A DNA stretch of 64,000 nucleotides, taken from positions 62,001 through 126,000 of the forward strand of contig DATKVC010000013.1 of NCBI GenBank assembly GCA_035530275.1, read 5' to 3'. A program made the position numbers and the translations under genes. Shown piece by piece: positions 1 to 8,595 of the stretch. The notes under the pieces are model-generated. The model was not told the origin of the DNA, searched no databases, and saw only the letters and a program-made list of their open reading frames with translations. This DNA comes from CAIJMU01 sp035530275 (GTDB lineage Bacteria; Spirochaetota; Spirochaetia; Treponematales; Rectinemataceae). Each line of letters starts with the position of its first letter. The first letter of the stretch is position 1.

Positions 1-156
1 GGAAAAATGACCAGGGGTAGAAACCGCAGGCCCTTCTTAGTGGTATCCTTAAAAAACGGCATGGAAATCCTTTCGTGGCTCCCCCGTCTTCTACGTGGCA
101 GGAGAATACGGAACGTCCTGCACAATCTACAGCCGACCGGGAGTTTGGAGAAGTGA
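1..156 (+). CDS. C-terminal end of an unknown protein (truncated by window edge)
   Basis: Frame 1 is open from the first base and stops with TGA at 154-156. The last 51 residues are basic, including the stretches NRRPF and LLRGRRIRN, and end in GSLEK. The stop overlaps a GTG (153-155) that opens the next gene, the GTGA arrangement used repeatedly elsewhere in this window. That is the main reason to believe the frame is real. I recognise no family from this fragment. It could instead be a chance open frame in high-GC DNA, because an internal ATG at 7 has no convincing ribosome site. Confidence 0.35.
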   Translation, partial: GKMTRGRNRRPFLVVSLKNGMEILSWLPRLLRGRRIRNVLHNLQPTGSLEK

Positions 157-782
157 CAACACGCTCAAGACGGGTGCTGGGCATCGCCTGCTTTCTCTGC
201 GCCTGCGCAAGCATTTTTGCCGCGCCCAAATCGGTTTCCAAGGCGACGGCCTCCCAATCGAACATCATCAGCCTTTCGCTCGAGGCCGCTGGTTTCGGCG
301 GCGGCACCATCATGGCGGGCCGCCCCCTCCTCCCGCGCACAGGTTATGCGATATCGAGCCTCCTCGCCCTCGGCGACGCGAAGTGGACCTGGATCGCCCT
401 CGGCCTCGACGGCTTCGCCCTCGGCGAATCGATGCCCGATGCGAGCCTCTTCCTCTACCGAGGCTACGGCGGCAATTCCCTCTTCCTCGGCACGGGACCG
501 CGATTCGAGCTCTCCCGCCTGGGCTGGAAGCCCCTGGCAAAAAGCAGGCTCGACCTCGTCGGCGGGGCCGGGATCGCCGCGACCGAGGATACGGGTACTA
601 CCCTCGTCTCATTGCTGCCCTTTCTGCGACTCGACAGCCGTGTCGTGACGACCTTCAATTCGGATTGGAGCTGGTCAGTCGGCCTGCCCATCGAGGTCCA
701 GAGGCGAGCGACGGCGACGACCTGGCTGGGCGGCCTTTCGCTGGCCATCGTGTGGACGCCGAAAGGCGAGGGCGGAAAATGA
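153..782 (+). CDS. Secreted, beta-rich protein (outer-membrane-barrel-like), unknown function
   Basis: This 209-residue protein starts at GTG 153, with GGAG at 147-150 and a GTGA overlap with the upstream frame. An ATG at 75 is in frame but has no ribosome site. The N-terminus is a signal peptide: basic TTRSRR, a Leu/Ala/Cys/Phe core, and likely cleavage near IFAAPKS. The mature part alternates hydrophobic and polar residues in short strands separated by Gly turns, and ends LSLAIVWTPK. This looks like a small outer-membrane beta-barrel or periplasmic beta-sandwich. The stop overlaps an ATG of the caspase-lipoprotein frame by four bases, so the two are probably co-translated and may act together at the envelope. 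No family is recognised. Confidence 0.6.
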   Translation: MTTRSRRVLGIACFLCACASIFAAPKSVSKATASQSNIISLSLEAAGFGGGTIMAGRPLLPRTGYAISSLLALGDAKWTWIALGLDGFALGESMPDASLFLYRGYGGNSLFLGTGPRFELSRLGWKPLAKSRLDLVGGAGIAATEDTGTTLVSLLPFLRLDSRVVTTFNSDWSWSVGLPIEVQRRATATTWLGGLSLAIVWTPKGEGGK

Positions 783-868
783 GAGAAGCGAAGATTTCGC
801 GCGGGGACGCGGAGGAGTGCATGGGCGGAGGGCGCGGTGAAGCCGGGAATACGAGGACGAAAAAACCG

Positions 869-1840
869 ATGAAGGGAACGCGTGTCGGCCGGTTCGCCGT
901 GCTCGCGGCCTTCGTCGGGACCTTCGCTTTTGGGATCCAAGGCTGCAGCATGCCGAGCGCGCCGCCGAATAGGTATGCGCTCGTGATCGGGGTACAGAAC
1001 TATCCGAATGTCGGTGGTCTTTCCTACACCGACGCGGATGCGACAAGCATGTATAATCTGCTTTCATCTACCGGATGGAATGTCACAATTTTGACAGAAT
1101 CGGCGGCGACCAAATCCGGCATCAAGGCTGCAATTCAGAACCTAGGTCCCTTGATGGGGAGCTCTGGAAGCCTCCTTGTCTACTTTTCCGGCCATGGAAC
1201 CACGATTGGCGATGTCGCATATATTGCGCCGTGGGACACCAACATTTCGGGTTCGGCCATCGATCTTTCAACTGTCATATCTAGCGGAGAATTGAACTCC
1301 TGGATGCTCGCGATACCTGCGGACAACAGGATCATGATCCTGGATTCCTGCTATTCGGGAGGATTCGTGGACGATGCTGCCTCTGTGGATGCGGCTCCAG
1401 CGAATTATGGGCCTCTCGACAACGGGACCACTCAAGGCTATCTCTCGACCGCGTTCGCGAACGCAAGCGACCTCTGGAGCAAGGCATTCTCGGCCGCGAG
1501 CGATCCCACCATCATGACTATTTCCGCGGCAGGTTCGCAGGAGCTTTCCTACGATGACGGGGGACACAGCCACGGTGCCTTCACCTATTGGTTCTTGCAA
1601 GCTGGGACGGATTCCGCCGCCGACACCAATGGGGATCGCCTAATAACTGCAACTGAAGCCTACGCTTACGCCAAGGACAAGCTAATAGCAAATTGGAATG
1701 CAATAAATTATGACGTTCCTAATGCTTCTTATCCATATACACCAATAGTCGATCCGGCGACAGGCAAGGTCATAATGGCCGACTTTCTCCCCCGCATCTC
1801 CGGCGGCTCCGGCGACATAGTCCTCTACGACAAGCGCTGA
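869..1840 (+). CDS. Caspase-family (peptidase C14) lipoprotein
   Basis: This 323-residue protein has a lipoprotein signal (GIQGC, lipidated Cys26) followed by a caspase/metacaspase p20-like fold. The strand RYALVIGVQNY is typical of the family. The catalytic His lies in YFSGHG (His109) and the catalytic Cys in ILDSCYSGGF (Cys161). A later SAAGSQELSYD segment and an EF-like DTNGDRLIT stretch near the C-terminus may bind calcium, as in metacaspases. ATG 869 is preferred because it gives a clean signal peptide and GAGGA lies at 853-857. An in-frame ATG at 779 overlaps the previous stop. Family knowledge predicts Lys/Arg- or Asp-directed proteolysis. An extracytoplasmic, membrane-tethered caspase is less common than cytoplasmic ones. 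Substrate unknown. Confidence 0.82.
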   Translation: MKGTRVGRFAVLAAFVGTFAFGIQGCSMPSAPPNRYALVIGVQNYPNVGGLSYTDADATSMYNLLSSTGWNVTILTESAATKSGIKAAIQNLGPLMGSSGSLLVYFSGHGTTIGDVAYIAPWDTNISGSAIDLSTVISSGELNSWMLAIPADNRIMILDSCYSGGFVDDAASVDAAPANYGPLDNGTTQGYLSTAFANASDLWSKAFSAASDPTIMTISAAGSQELSYDDGGHSHGAFTYWFLQAGTDSAADTNGDRLITATEAYAYAKDKLIANWNAINYDVPNASYPYTPIVDPATGKVIMADFLPRISGGSGDIVLYDKR

Positions 1841-1858
1841 ACGAGGGCTCCCGAAGGC

Positions 1859-1891
1859 CTGAGGCAAGTCTCCGGGAACCCGGAGCCTCAG
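1859..1891. terminator. Composite hairpin between convergent genes
   Basis: Outer arms CTGAGGC (1859-1865) and GCCTCAG (1885-1891) enclose inner arms CTCCGGG (1870-1876) and CCCGGAG (1879-1885). It sits between the caspase gene stop and the chemoreceptor stop, overlapping the latter. There is no strong U tract, so bidirectional termination is inferred from position and stem strength. Confidence 0.55.
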
Positions 1892-3993
1892 AATTCTTCG
1901 AAATCGGAATCCGAAATTTCCTTCTTGACCGTCATTCCGCGCGAGGCGGAAGGTAGGCGTGGCGACGGCAGGCTTTGGCCTGCGGTGGCGGCGCGACCCG
2001 CGGCGGGTCCTTGGTTCGGTCTCTTCGCGGGAGTCGCGGTCCGCGAACCATCATTGCCGGACCGGTCGGCTGCCAAGGCTTCAATCGCCCTGATCGCCGC
2101 AACGCAATCCTTGGTGCTCGCGGCGAATGATCCCTGTTCGATGCTGGAGCGGGCCGCTGCATCGCTGCCCTTCGCCTTGAGATCGATCACCTCGCCCACG
2201 ACCTCGTGGAAGTGCCGGTGCTTGACGCGGAGATTTTCGAAGGCGGCGTTTCCTCCGAGACGTGGGGCTTCCCCGTTGATCCACGCGCCCAGATCGCAAT
2301 GATCCGACGAGGCCGCCGTTTCCCGATCTATGACTTCATCGCCGTTGAGGTGGGCGAGGAGTCTGACCTTCCATTTGACGTGGGCATTGACGGCCCGATC
2401 CACGAAGCTCGAAGTGCCGCCCTTTCCGGATCCCTTGCGACCCGTTCTTTCCAGCCTGAAGTAGCCCATGACGTCGAGGGATTGGGCGGCCTGACCGGAC
2501 AGCTGCTCGGCCGTTGAAGAGAGTTCCTCGGCAGCCGCCGCGTTCTGCTGAATGACCTTGTCGAGCTGGGTGAGGGCATCGTTGATCTGGCGGGCCCCCG
2601 AATCCTGTTCCTTGCTCGCCGCGAGGATTTCCTGCACGAGGGCCGCGGTTTTCCGGATTTCGGGGACGATGGCCCCGATGATCGCCTGGGTGTTTTCCGC
2701 CGATGCGACGGTCCTGGACGAAAGCTGCGTGATCTCGCCCGCCGCGACCTGGCTTCGCTCCGCAAGCTTGCGGACTTCGCTGGCTACCACGGCAAAGCCC
2801 TTGCCCGCCTCCCCCGCCCTGGCCGCCTCTATGGCCGCGTTGAGGGCGAGGAGGTTGGTCTGTCGCGCAATCTCCTCGATGATGCCGATCTTCGAGGCTA
2901 TGTCCTTGACGGCTAGCACGGCTTCTTTGACTGCCTCTCCCCCGCGCTCCGCCTGCTCGGCGGCGCTCCGTGCGATCGCGTCCGTCTGAGCTGCGTTATC
3001 GGCATTCTGCCTAATGTTGGCAGCCATCTCCTCCATGGAACTCGCCACCTCTTCCATCGACGTAGCCTGCTCGGTGGCGCCCTGGCTCATGGACTGGGCC
3101 GACTCGGAAACCTGATTCGAGGCATCGGCCACGTTCCGCGAGGCATCCTGCATCGCGCCGATGATCTCCTGGAGTCTTTGCTGCAAATCCGCCATCGCCT
3201 TGGCGATTCCCGTGATCATCGCCTTGGCGATGCCTGTGGTCATCGCCTGGGCGATGCCGCTGCCCTTGGACTCCGCGCCTTCGGCTCCGCTCTCGACGCC
3301 GAGATCGCCGCGAGACAGGGCGAGGGCCGATTCCGCGATGCGCGCGGGCTCGCCGCCGACTGAGCGAAGGACGGAGCGGGTGATGAGCATGGCGAGAAGG
3401 ATCGAGAGGGCGGCTCCGGCAAACACGAAAACGATCATCAATATACTGGCAAAACTGGCGTCATGAGCTGCGGCGAGATCGGCATCCCTTCCCGAGGCGA
3501 CCGAGGCGGCATCGATGCTGTCGAGGAGGGTATTGAGTTGGGAGACGGTCGCATCAAGATCGCCGCCTATCAGGGCAAAGGCCTCGGCCTGCTTTCCATA
3601 GAGGCTAAGCGAGACGATTGGCTCCACCTGCGAGATGAATTTTTCGAGCAGGGCCCGCATCTGCCTATAGCTCGCCTCGTCCGCGGCGTCGATGTTCGTG
3701 GTCGAATACGCGTCAAGGCTGCTTTCGATATCCTTGGCGAATTGGCGGCACTTCTCGGCGTCATTTTTTGCCTGATCGAGATTCTCCACTTCGATCTTAT
3801 AGAGGTTGGCGCGGATCCGTTGATAACGTCCGTTGATGGTGACGAGGTCGCCCAGGGGCAGGGTCGCCTTCGCGAAAAGGAAATCGCTCGCCGCTTGGCT
3901 TTCTCGCAGCCTGACGACGCCGTATATGCCTATGGCCGCGGTGACGATTATCACGGCGGCAAAAGATGCGAGGAGCCGGGTTCTCAGTTTCAT
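1888..3993 (-). CDS. Methyl-accepting chemotaxis protein with C-terminal CZB zinc-binding domain
   Basis: This is a 701-residue transmembrane chemoreceptor. Residues 8-28 form TM1, 30-180 a helical 4HB-type periplasmic sensor, about 183-205 TM2, and then HAMP. The cytoplasmic signalling hairpin contains the invariant tip EIARQTNLLALNAAIEAARAG. After it come the CZB hallmarks: His-x2-Trp (AHVKWK), a DHCDLG Cys and HRHFHE, which in this family coordinate zinc and sense hypochlorite or metal state. The final residues DSDFEEF resemble the aromatic C-terminal pentapeptide that tethers CheR/CheB. An unusual triple 8-residue repeat lies just after HAMP (see the repeat entry). The start is set by GGAGG six bases upstream. 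It is a single-gene unit facing the caspase gene. Confidence 0.93.
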   Translation of the reverse strand: MKLRTRLLASFAAVIIVTAAIGIYGVVRLRESQAASDFLFAKATLPLGDLVTINGRYQRIRANLYKIEVENLDQAKNDAEKCRQFAKDIESSLDAYSTTNIDAADEASYRQMRALLEKFISQVEPIVSLSLYGKQAEAFALIGGDLDATVSQLNTLLDSIDAASVASGRDADLAAAHDASFASILMIVFVFAGAALSILLAMLITRSVLRSVGGEPARIAESALALSRGDLGVESGAEGAESKGSGIAQAMTTGIAKAMITGIAKAMADLQQRLQEIIGAMQDASRNVADASNQVSESAQSMSQGATEQATSMEEVASSMEEMAANIRQNADNAAQTDAIARSAAEQAERGGEAVKEAVLAVKDIASKIGIIEEIARQTNLLALNAAIEAARAGEAGKGFAVVASEVRKLAERSQVAAGEITQLSSRTVASAENTQAIIGAIVPEIRKTAALVQEILAASKEQDSGARQINDALTQLDKVIQQNAAAAEELSSTAEQLSGQAAQSLDVMGYFRLERTGRKGSGKGGTSSFVDRAVNAHVKWKVRLLAHLNGDEVIDRETAASSDHCDLGAWINGEAPRLGGNAAFENLRVKHRHFHEVVGEVIDLKAKGSDAAARSSIEQGSFAASTKDCVAAIRAIEALAADRSGNDGSRTATPAKRPNQGPAAGRAATAGQSLPSPRLPSASRGMTVKKEISDSDFEEF
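3194..3265. repeat. Three tandem 24-bp units inside the chemoreceptor gene
   Basis: Three units (3194-3217, 3218-3241, 3242-3265) each begin ATCGCC and encode variants of GIAKAMIT. They lie between HAMP and the methylation helices. Within each unit the start ATCGCC-TT-GGCGAT (GG in unit 3) is itself an inverted repeat. The 24-bp period preserves frame, so copy number could change without inactivating the gene. Confidence 0.8.
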
Positions 3994-4053
3994 CTCGACC
4001 TCCGTATTAGAAATAGCGAGAGTTGCGAGCCGAGAACAGGGGTATTATGAAAA

Positions 4054-4073
4054 ATTATAGTTACATCACTATA
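4054..4073 (-). promoter_or_regulatory. Candidate -10 box and overlapping palindrome upstream of the CZB chemoreceptor
   Basis: On the minus strand TATAAT occupies 4059-4054. It overlaps an inverted repeat TATAGT-N6-ACTATA (4056-4073). The spot is AT-rich within otherwise GC-rich DNA. No convincing -35 is visible, so activator or repressor control is an inference. Confidence 0.4.
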
Positions 4074-4160
4074 GCTATCGGAAGACGCGGCACTTTCGAG
4101 CTTTCCTAGGCGGCACTCCGCGCCGAAGCCCCTTCCGTCGAGCCTCGGCGCCTCTCACGC

Positions 4161-4391
4161 TCAGGTCGCGAGGTAGCCCTTCAGTAGCTCGGCCAGTTTC
4201 GTCGCTTCCTCCTTCGAGAGGGTCACGCCCTTGCCCATTTTCTGGTGGTCGGGGGACCATTCGCGAATGTCGAGCTTGGCTTCGCGCTCGTTCCACGACA
4301 CGAGATTGAGTTCCTTGCGCCAACCCTTGGAGCTTTCTCCGAGAAGGCCGATCTGCCTCGTCACCTCGAACTTGAATTCCTTGTCGTCCAT
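4161..4391 (-). CDS. PC4/YdbC-type ssDNA-binding protein
   Basis: This 76-residue protein begins MDDKEFKFEVTRQIG and carries the pattern GWRKELNLVSWNEREAKLD followed by IREWSPDHQKMGKGVTLSKEE. That is the layout of the bacterial YdbC/PC4 family: a four-stranded sheet, then a helix, dimerising to hold single-stranded DNA. Family members are implicated in DNA repair or transcription, but no specific role can be read here. It is monocistronic, 72 bp after the TM2 gene, with which it might share a transcript. GGAG lies 6 bases before the ATG. Confidence 0.75.
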   Translation of the reverse strand: MDDKEFKFEVTRQIGLLGESSKGWRKELNLVSWNEREAKLDIREWSPDHQKMGKGVTLSKEEATKLAELLKGYLAT

Positions 4392-4463
4392 GGGAGCCTC
4401 CGGATGTTAGTACGCCCGCGAGACGGGGCTTTGCTTCAAAAGTGTGGGCGAAATCGACCGCTT

Positions 4464-4943
4464 TCAGACAACGAAATCGTCGCTCTGGTCGCCGAATTCG
4501 GGAAAAACATAGGCGACTACCCCGCTCGACCGGACGCGCATTTCGGCGCTGCCCGAGGCGGCGAGCTTCTCGAGACTGCGCTTGGCCTCGTCGATGCTGC
4601 AATCGCCCTCGAGAGCCACCTCGCCGGGCGTCACCACGCCCTTGTTCTTGCGGGCGACGCGAAGAATGGTCCGTTCGACGGGCTCTTTCGGCGCCTCGCT
4701 CACGTTGCGCATGCCGACCTGCCCTGAGAGGAGGCTTTCGCGATAGGCGATCCTGAAGTTGGCCTCGGCGACCTGCCGGGGCAAGGTGAAGAAATCATAG
4801 ATCGAGCCCATCATGGCCACGCCGCCGGTCAGGAGCCAGACCACGCCCGTCCCCGCCTTGCCGAGGTAGAAGCGATGGAAGCCGAGGGCCCCGCAGCCCG
4901 AAATAAGCCACAGGATGTAGGCAATGCCGACGTTATACCGCAC
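4464..4943 (-). CDS. TM2-domain membrane protein with C-terminal winged-helix-like segment
   Basis: This 159-residue protein starts at GTG 4943 with AGGAG seven bases upstream. Longer in-frame extensions would run into asnS and lack a ribosome site. Residues 6-28 and 33-52 are two hydrophobic helices around GALGFHRFYLGK, the TM2 signature (G-x3-HRFYLGK then TGGV and IYDFF). The soluble C-terminal half (ERTILRVARKNKGVVTPGEVA to the end) looks like a small winged helix and ends in acidic residues. TM2 proteins are common and mostly of unknown function. It is divergent from asnS. Confidence 0.8.
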   Translation of the reverse strand: MRYNVGIAYILWLISGCGALGFHRFYLGKAGTGVVWLLTGGVAMMGSIYDFFTLPRQVAEANFRIAYRESLLSGQVGMRNVSEAPKEPVERTILRVARKNKGVVTPGEVALEGDCSIDEAKRSLEKLAASGSAEMRVRSSGVVAYVFPEFGDQSDDFVV

Positions 4944-4983
4944 GCTGTTCTCCTCGCTCGGATGATAACGAATCCGCGGGGAT

Positions 4984-5012
4984 TTGACCAAGGCTTCCGG
5001 CCCATGGTATTT
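4984..5012 (+). promoter_or_regulatory. Candidate promoter for asnS
   Basis: TTGACC at 4984-4989, with a 17-18 base spacer to GTATTT/TATTTC around 5007-5013. It lies about 30 bases before the asnS ATG and within the intergenic space divergent from the TM2 gene. Confidence 0.4.
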
Positions 5013-5040
5013 CTTTTCGCCACTGGAAGGAGAAATTCCG

Positions 5041-6426
<1,386 letters not shown>

Positions 6427-6523
6427 TCGTCGCATTATAGTTGCATTTGAGAGGCACTCGCGTCATGACGACATTGAAGATGCCATCTTCGCCGGTTTTT
6501 CCGGCGGTATTCGCGGAGCTTTC

Positions 6524-7783
6524 ATGATTCTTCGATTTTCGAGTAGATTCCGGTTCCTCACCCTCCTCGTTCTTGCGATCGGCCTTCAATCCCTGTCAGC
6601 GGCGGGCAGGACGAGGACGATCGAGCCGGGCGGACCGCCGCCCGAAGTTTCCGCCAAGGCCGTCGTCATCATGGACGACGCGACGGGGGACATCCTCTTT
6701 TCCAAGAATCCCGATCTCGTGGTTCCCCCGGCCAGCCTGACGAAACTCGTCACCCTCGACGTCGTTTACGACGAGCTGAACGCGGGTCGGCTCTCGCGCA
6801 GCCAGATCGTGACCGTCGATCCCCGCGACTGCTCGCCCATAATCCCCATCGGTTCGAGCATCATGTACCTCAGGCCGGGCATGCCCGTCAGCATCCTCGA
6901 CCTGATGAAGGGCACGGCCGTCGTCTCCGGCTGCGACGGGGCCTTCGCCCTCGCGAGAGCCGTCTCTGGCTCGAGCGAGGCCTTCGCCAAGCTGATGAAC
7001 GCTGACGTCGAAAGCAAGGGCCTGACAGCCCTCCACTTCGTCGAGCCTTCGGGCCTCTCCGAAAAAAACCTTGTCACGGCCCGCCAATTCGCCGAGTTCT
7101 GCCGCATGTATCTCCACGATCACCCCGAATCGATCGCCGAGCTCCATTCGCTGCACTACATCGATTTTCCCCGACCGGAGAACGCGACCAAGGACTACGT
7201 GCCCAAGGGCAAGATCATCCAGTACAACCGCAACAATCTCGTCCTCGATTATCCGGGCTGCGATGGGCTCAAGACCGGCTACATCATCGAATCGGGCTTC
7301 AACCTTGCGGCCACGGCCGAGCGCGACGGCACGCGTTTCATCATCGTCACCCTCGGGGGCTCGGGATCTTCGACCTCGGGCGGCGGCTCCATCAGGGCGA
7401 GCGACGGGGCGAAGCTCCTCGACTGGTCCTTCGCGAACTGGAAGACGGAAACGCCGACGGTCCCCGCGATCCCGACGATCCGAGCCTGGTACGGCGCCGC
7501 CTCCCGCGTGAGCCTCGTGCCGACTTCCGCCCTCGCCGTGACCCTGCCCGAGTCGGAAATCGCCGGCCTGGCCGTGAGGGCCGAAATCGACCGCCAAACG
7601 GTGGCCCCCGTCGCCAAGGGCCAGAAGCTCGGCGAGGTCATCTACACGAGCGGAGAGAAGATAGTCAGGCGGGTGGATCTCGTAGCCGCCTCGGATGACC
7701 GACGCGGCAACTTCCTGATCTTCCTGCGCGACGCGATCGAGCGATTATTCAAGTCGATCTTCGCCCCGAAATCCCTGGCATAA
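6524..7783 (+). CDS. dacA: D-alanyl-D-alanine carboxypeptidase (DacA/PBP5 type)
   Basis: This 419-residue penicillin-binding protein is predicted to trim the terminal D-Ala of peptidoglycan stem peptides in the periplasm. It has a signal peptide (residues 1-27), the acyl-serine tetrad S71-L-T-K74, and KTG at 250-252 (LKTGYI). The second motif, normally S-x-N, reads S135-G-C137, so Cys replaces the usual Asn. A C-terminal beta domain (PTIRAW onward) follows, ending in a basic amphipathic tail LRDAIERLFKSIF that probably anchors it to the membrane. The ATG has GGAG six bases upstream and lies 97 bp after asnS. Its 3' end overlaps the convergent mutY-like gene by 35 bp. Confidence 0.9.
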   Translation: MILRFSSRFRFLTLLVLAIGLQSLSAAGRTRTIEPGGPPPEVSAKAVVIMDDATGDILFSKNPDLVVPPASLTKLVTLDVVYDELNAGRLSRSQIVTVDPRDCSPIIPIGSSIMYLRPGMPVSILDLMKGTAVVSGCDGAFALARAVSGSSEAFAKLMNADVESKGLTALHFVEPSGLSEKNLVTARQFAEFCRMYLHDHPESIAELHSLHYIDFPRPENATKDYVPKGKIIQYNRNNLVLDYPGCDGLKTGYIIESGFNLAATAERDGTRFIIVTLGGSGSSTSGGGSIRASDGAKLLDWSFANWKTETPTVPAIPTIRAWYGAASRVSLVPTSALAVTLPESEIAGLAVRAEIDRQTVAPVAKGQKLGEVIYTSGEKIVRRVDLVAASDDRRGNFLIFLRDAIERLFKSIFAPKSLA

Positions 7784-8594
7784 TTTCCCGCGATTCGGAG
7801 AGCGAGTAACGCCCTCCCCTCTCGGCGACAAAGCCCTCCGCGACGAGTTCGCCGAGGGCTTTGTCGACGCGCTCGCGCGCGAAGGGGATGGCGGCGGCTA
7901 TCGCCTCGGCAGGAAGGCCCCCCGCCGCGGGGCCGAGGGCCTTGAGGACGGCGCCGCGAACCCTGCGGTGGCTGTCGGCGAAGGGGCTCTGGCGCTGGTG
8001 GTGGGCGCTCCGCCTCCCGGGGTTGGGGAGGCTCGCCTTGATCATGACGCCGTAATCCATCAGGGCATAGTACCAATTGCGAGGATCGTCGCGATCGAGG
8101 GCCTCACGGACGAGGGGCTCGAGCTCGGCGTCGCGGACCCCCTCCCTGCCGGGGAAGAATTCGTGGATGAAGACGGCTCGGACGTTGGTCTCGATCAGCG
8201 CGACGGGGCGGTCGAAGGCGAAGGCGAGGACTGCCCTGGCGGTATAGGGGCCAACGCCGGGAAGCGAGAGGAGGCTCTCCTCCTCATCGGGTACAGCCCC
8301 GCCGAAGCGCGTCTCGATCTCGGCGGCGGCGGCCTTGAGCGAGAGGGCGCGGCGGTTGTAGCCGAGCCCCGACCACAGCCTGAGGAGCTCGGCCGTCGGC
8401 GCCGATGCGAGGACGGCGGGCGTCGGGAAGGCGGCGAGAAAGGCCTCGTATTTGGGGACGACGCGAAGGGTCTGGGTCTGCTGGAGCATCAGCTCCGAGA
8501 CGAGGATGGCCCAGGGATCGCGGGTCTCGCGCCAGGGGAAGGTACGCCTGTTGACGGCGTACCAGTCGAGGACCCTGGCCCGGAATCCGGCTAT
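7749..8594 (-). CDS. mutY: MutY-like adenine glycosylase lacking the Fe-S cluster; start unresolved
   Basis: This HhH-GPD base-excision enzyme would remove adenine mispaired with 8-oxoguanine. FPWRETRDPWAILVSELMLQQTQ carries the catalytic Glu (SELM). The helix-hairpin-helix is LPGVGPYTARAVLAF. The second catalytic acid position reads IETNVRAVF (Glu where E. coli has Asp), as in the cluster-free MutY branch. The four Cys of the usual [4Fe-4S] loop are absent (MDYGVMIKASLPNPGRR), and there is no C-terminal MutT-like domain. A small winged-helix-like segment ends the protein. No ATG, GTG or TTG exists in frame between an ATG at 8726, deep inside nifU, and the conserved start. The likely start is ATA 8594 beside the nifU stop, or a +1 frameshift. 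Confidence 0.8.
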   Translation of the reverse strand: MAGFRARVLDWYAVNRRTFPWRETRDPWAILVSELMLQQTQTLRVVPKYEAFLAAFPTPAVLASAPTAELLRLWSGLGYNRRALSLKAAAAEIETRFGGAVPDEEESLLSLPGVGPYTARAVLAFAFDRPVALIETNVRAVFIHEFFPGREGVRDAELEPLVREALDRDDPRNWYYALMDYGVMIKASLPNPGRRSAHHQRQSPFADSHRRVRGAVLKALGPAAGGLPAEAIAAAIPFARERVDKALGELVAEGFVAERGGRYSLSESREIMPGISGRRST

Positions 8595-8595
8595 C

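Noticed and set aside
95..868. Long plus-strand frame running into the caspase gene from base 95
   Set aside because: The segment before about 780 is Arg/Pro-rich out-of-frame translation of the secreted-protein gene; the real caspase gene begins at 869 (or 779).
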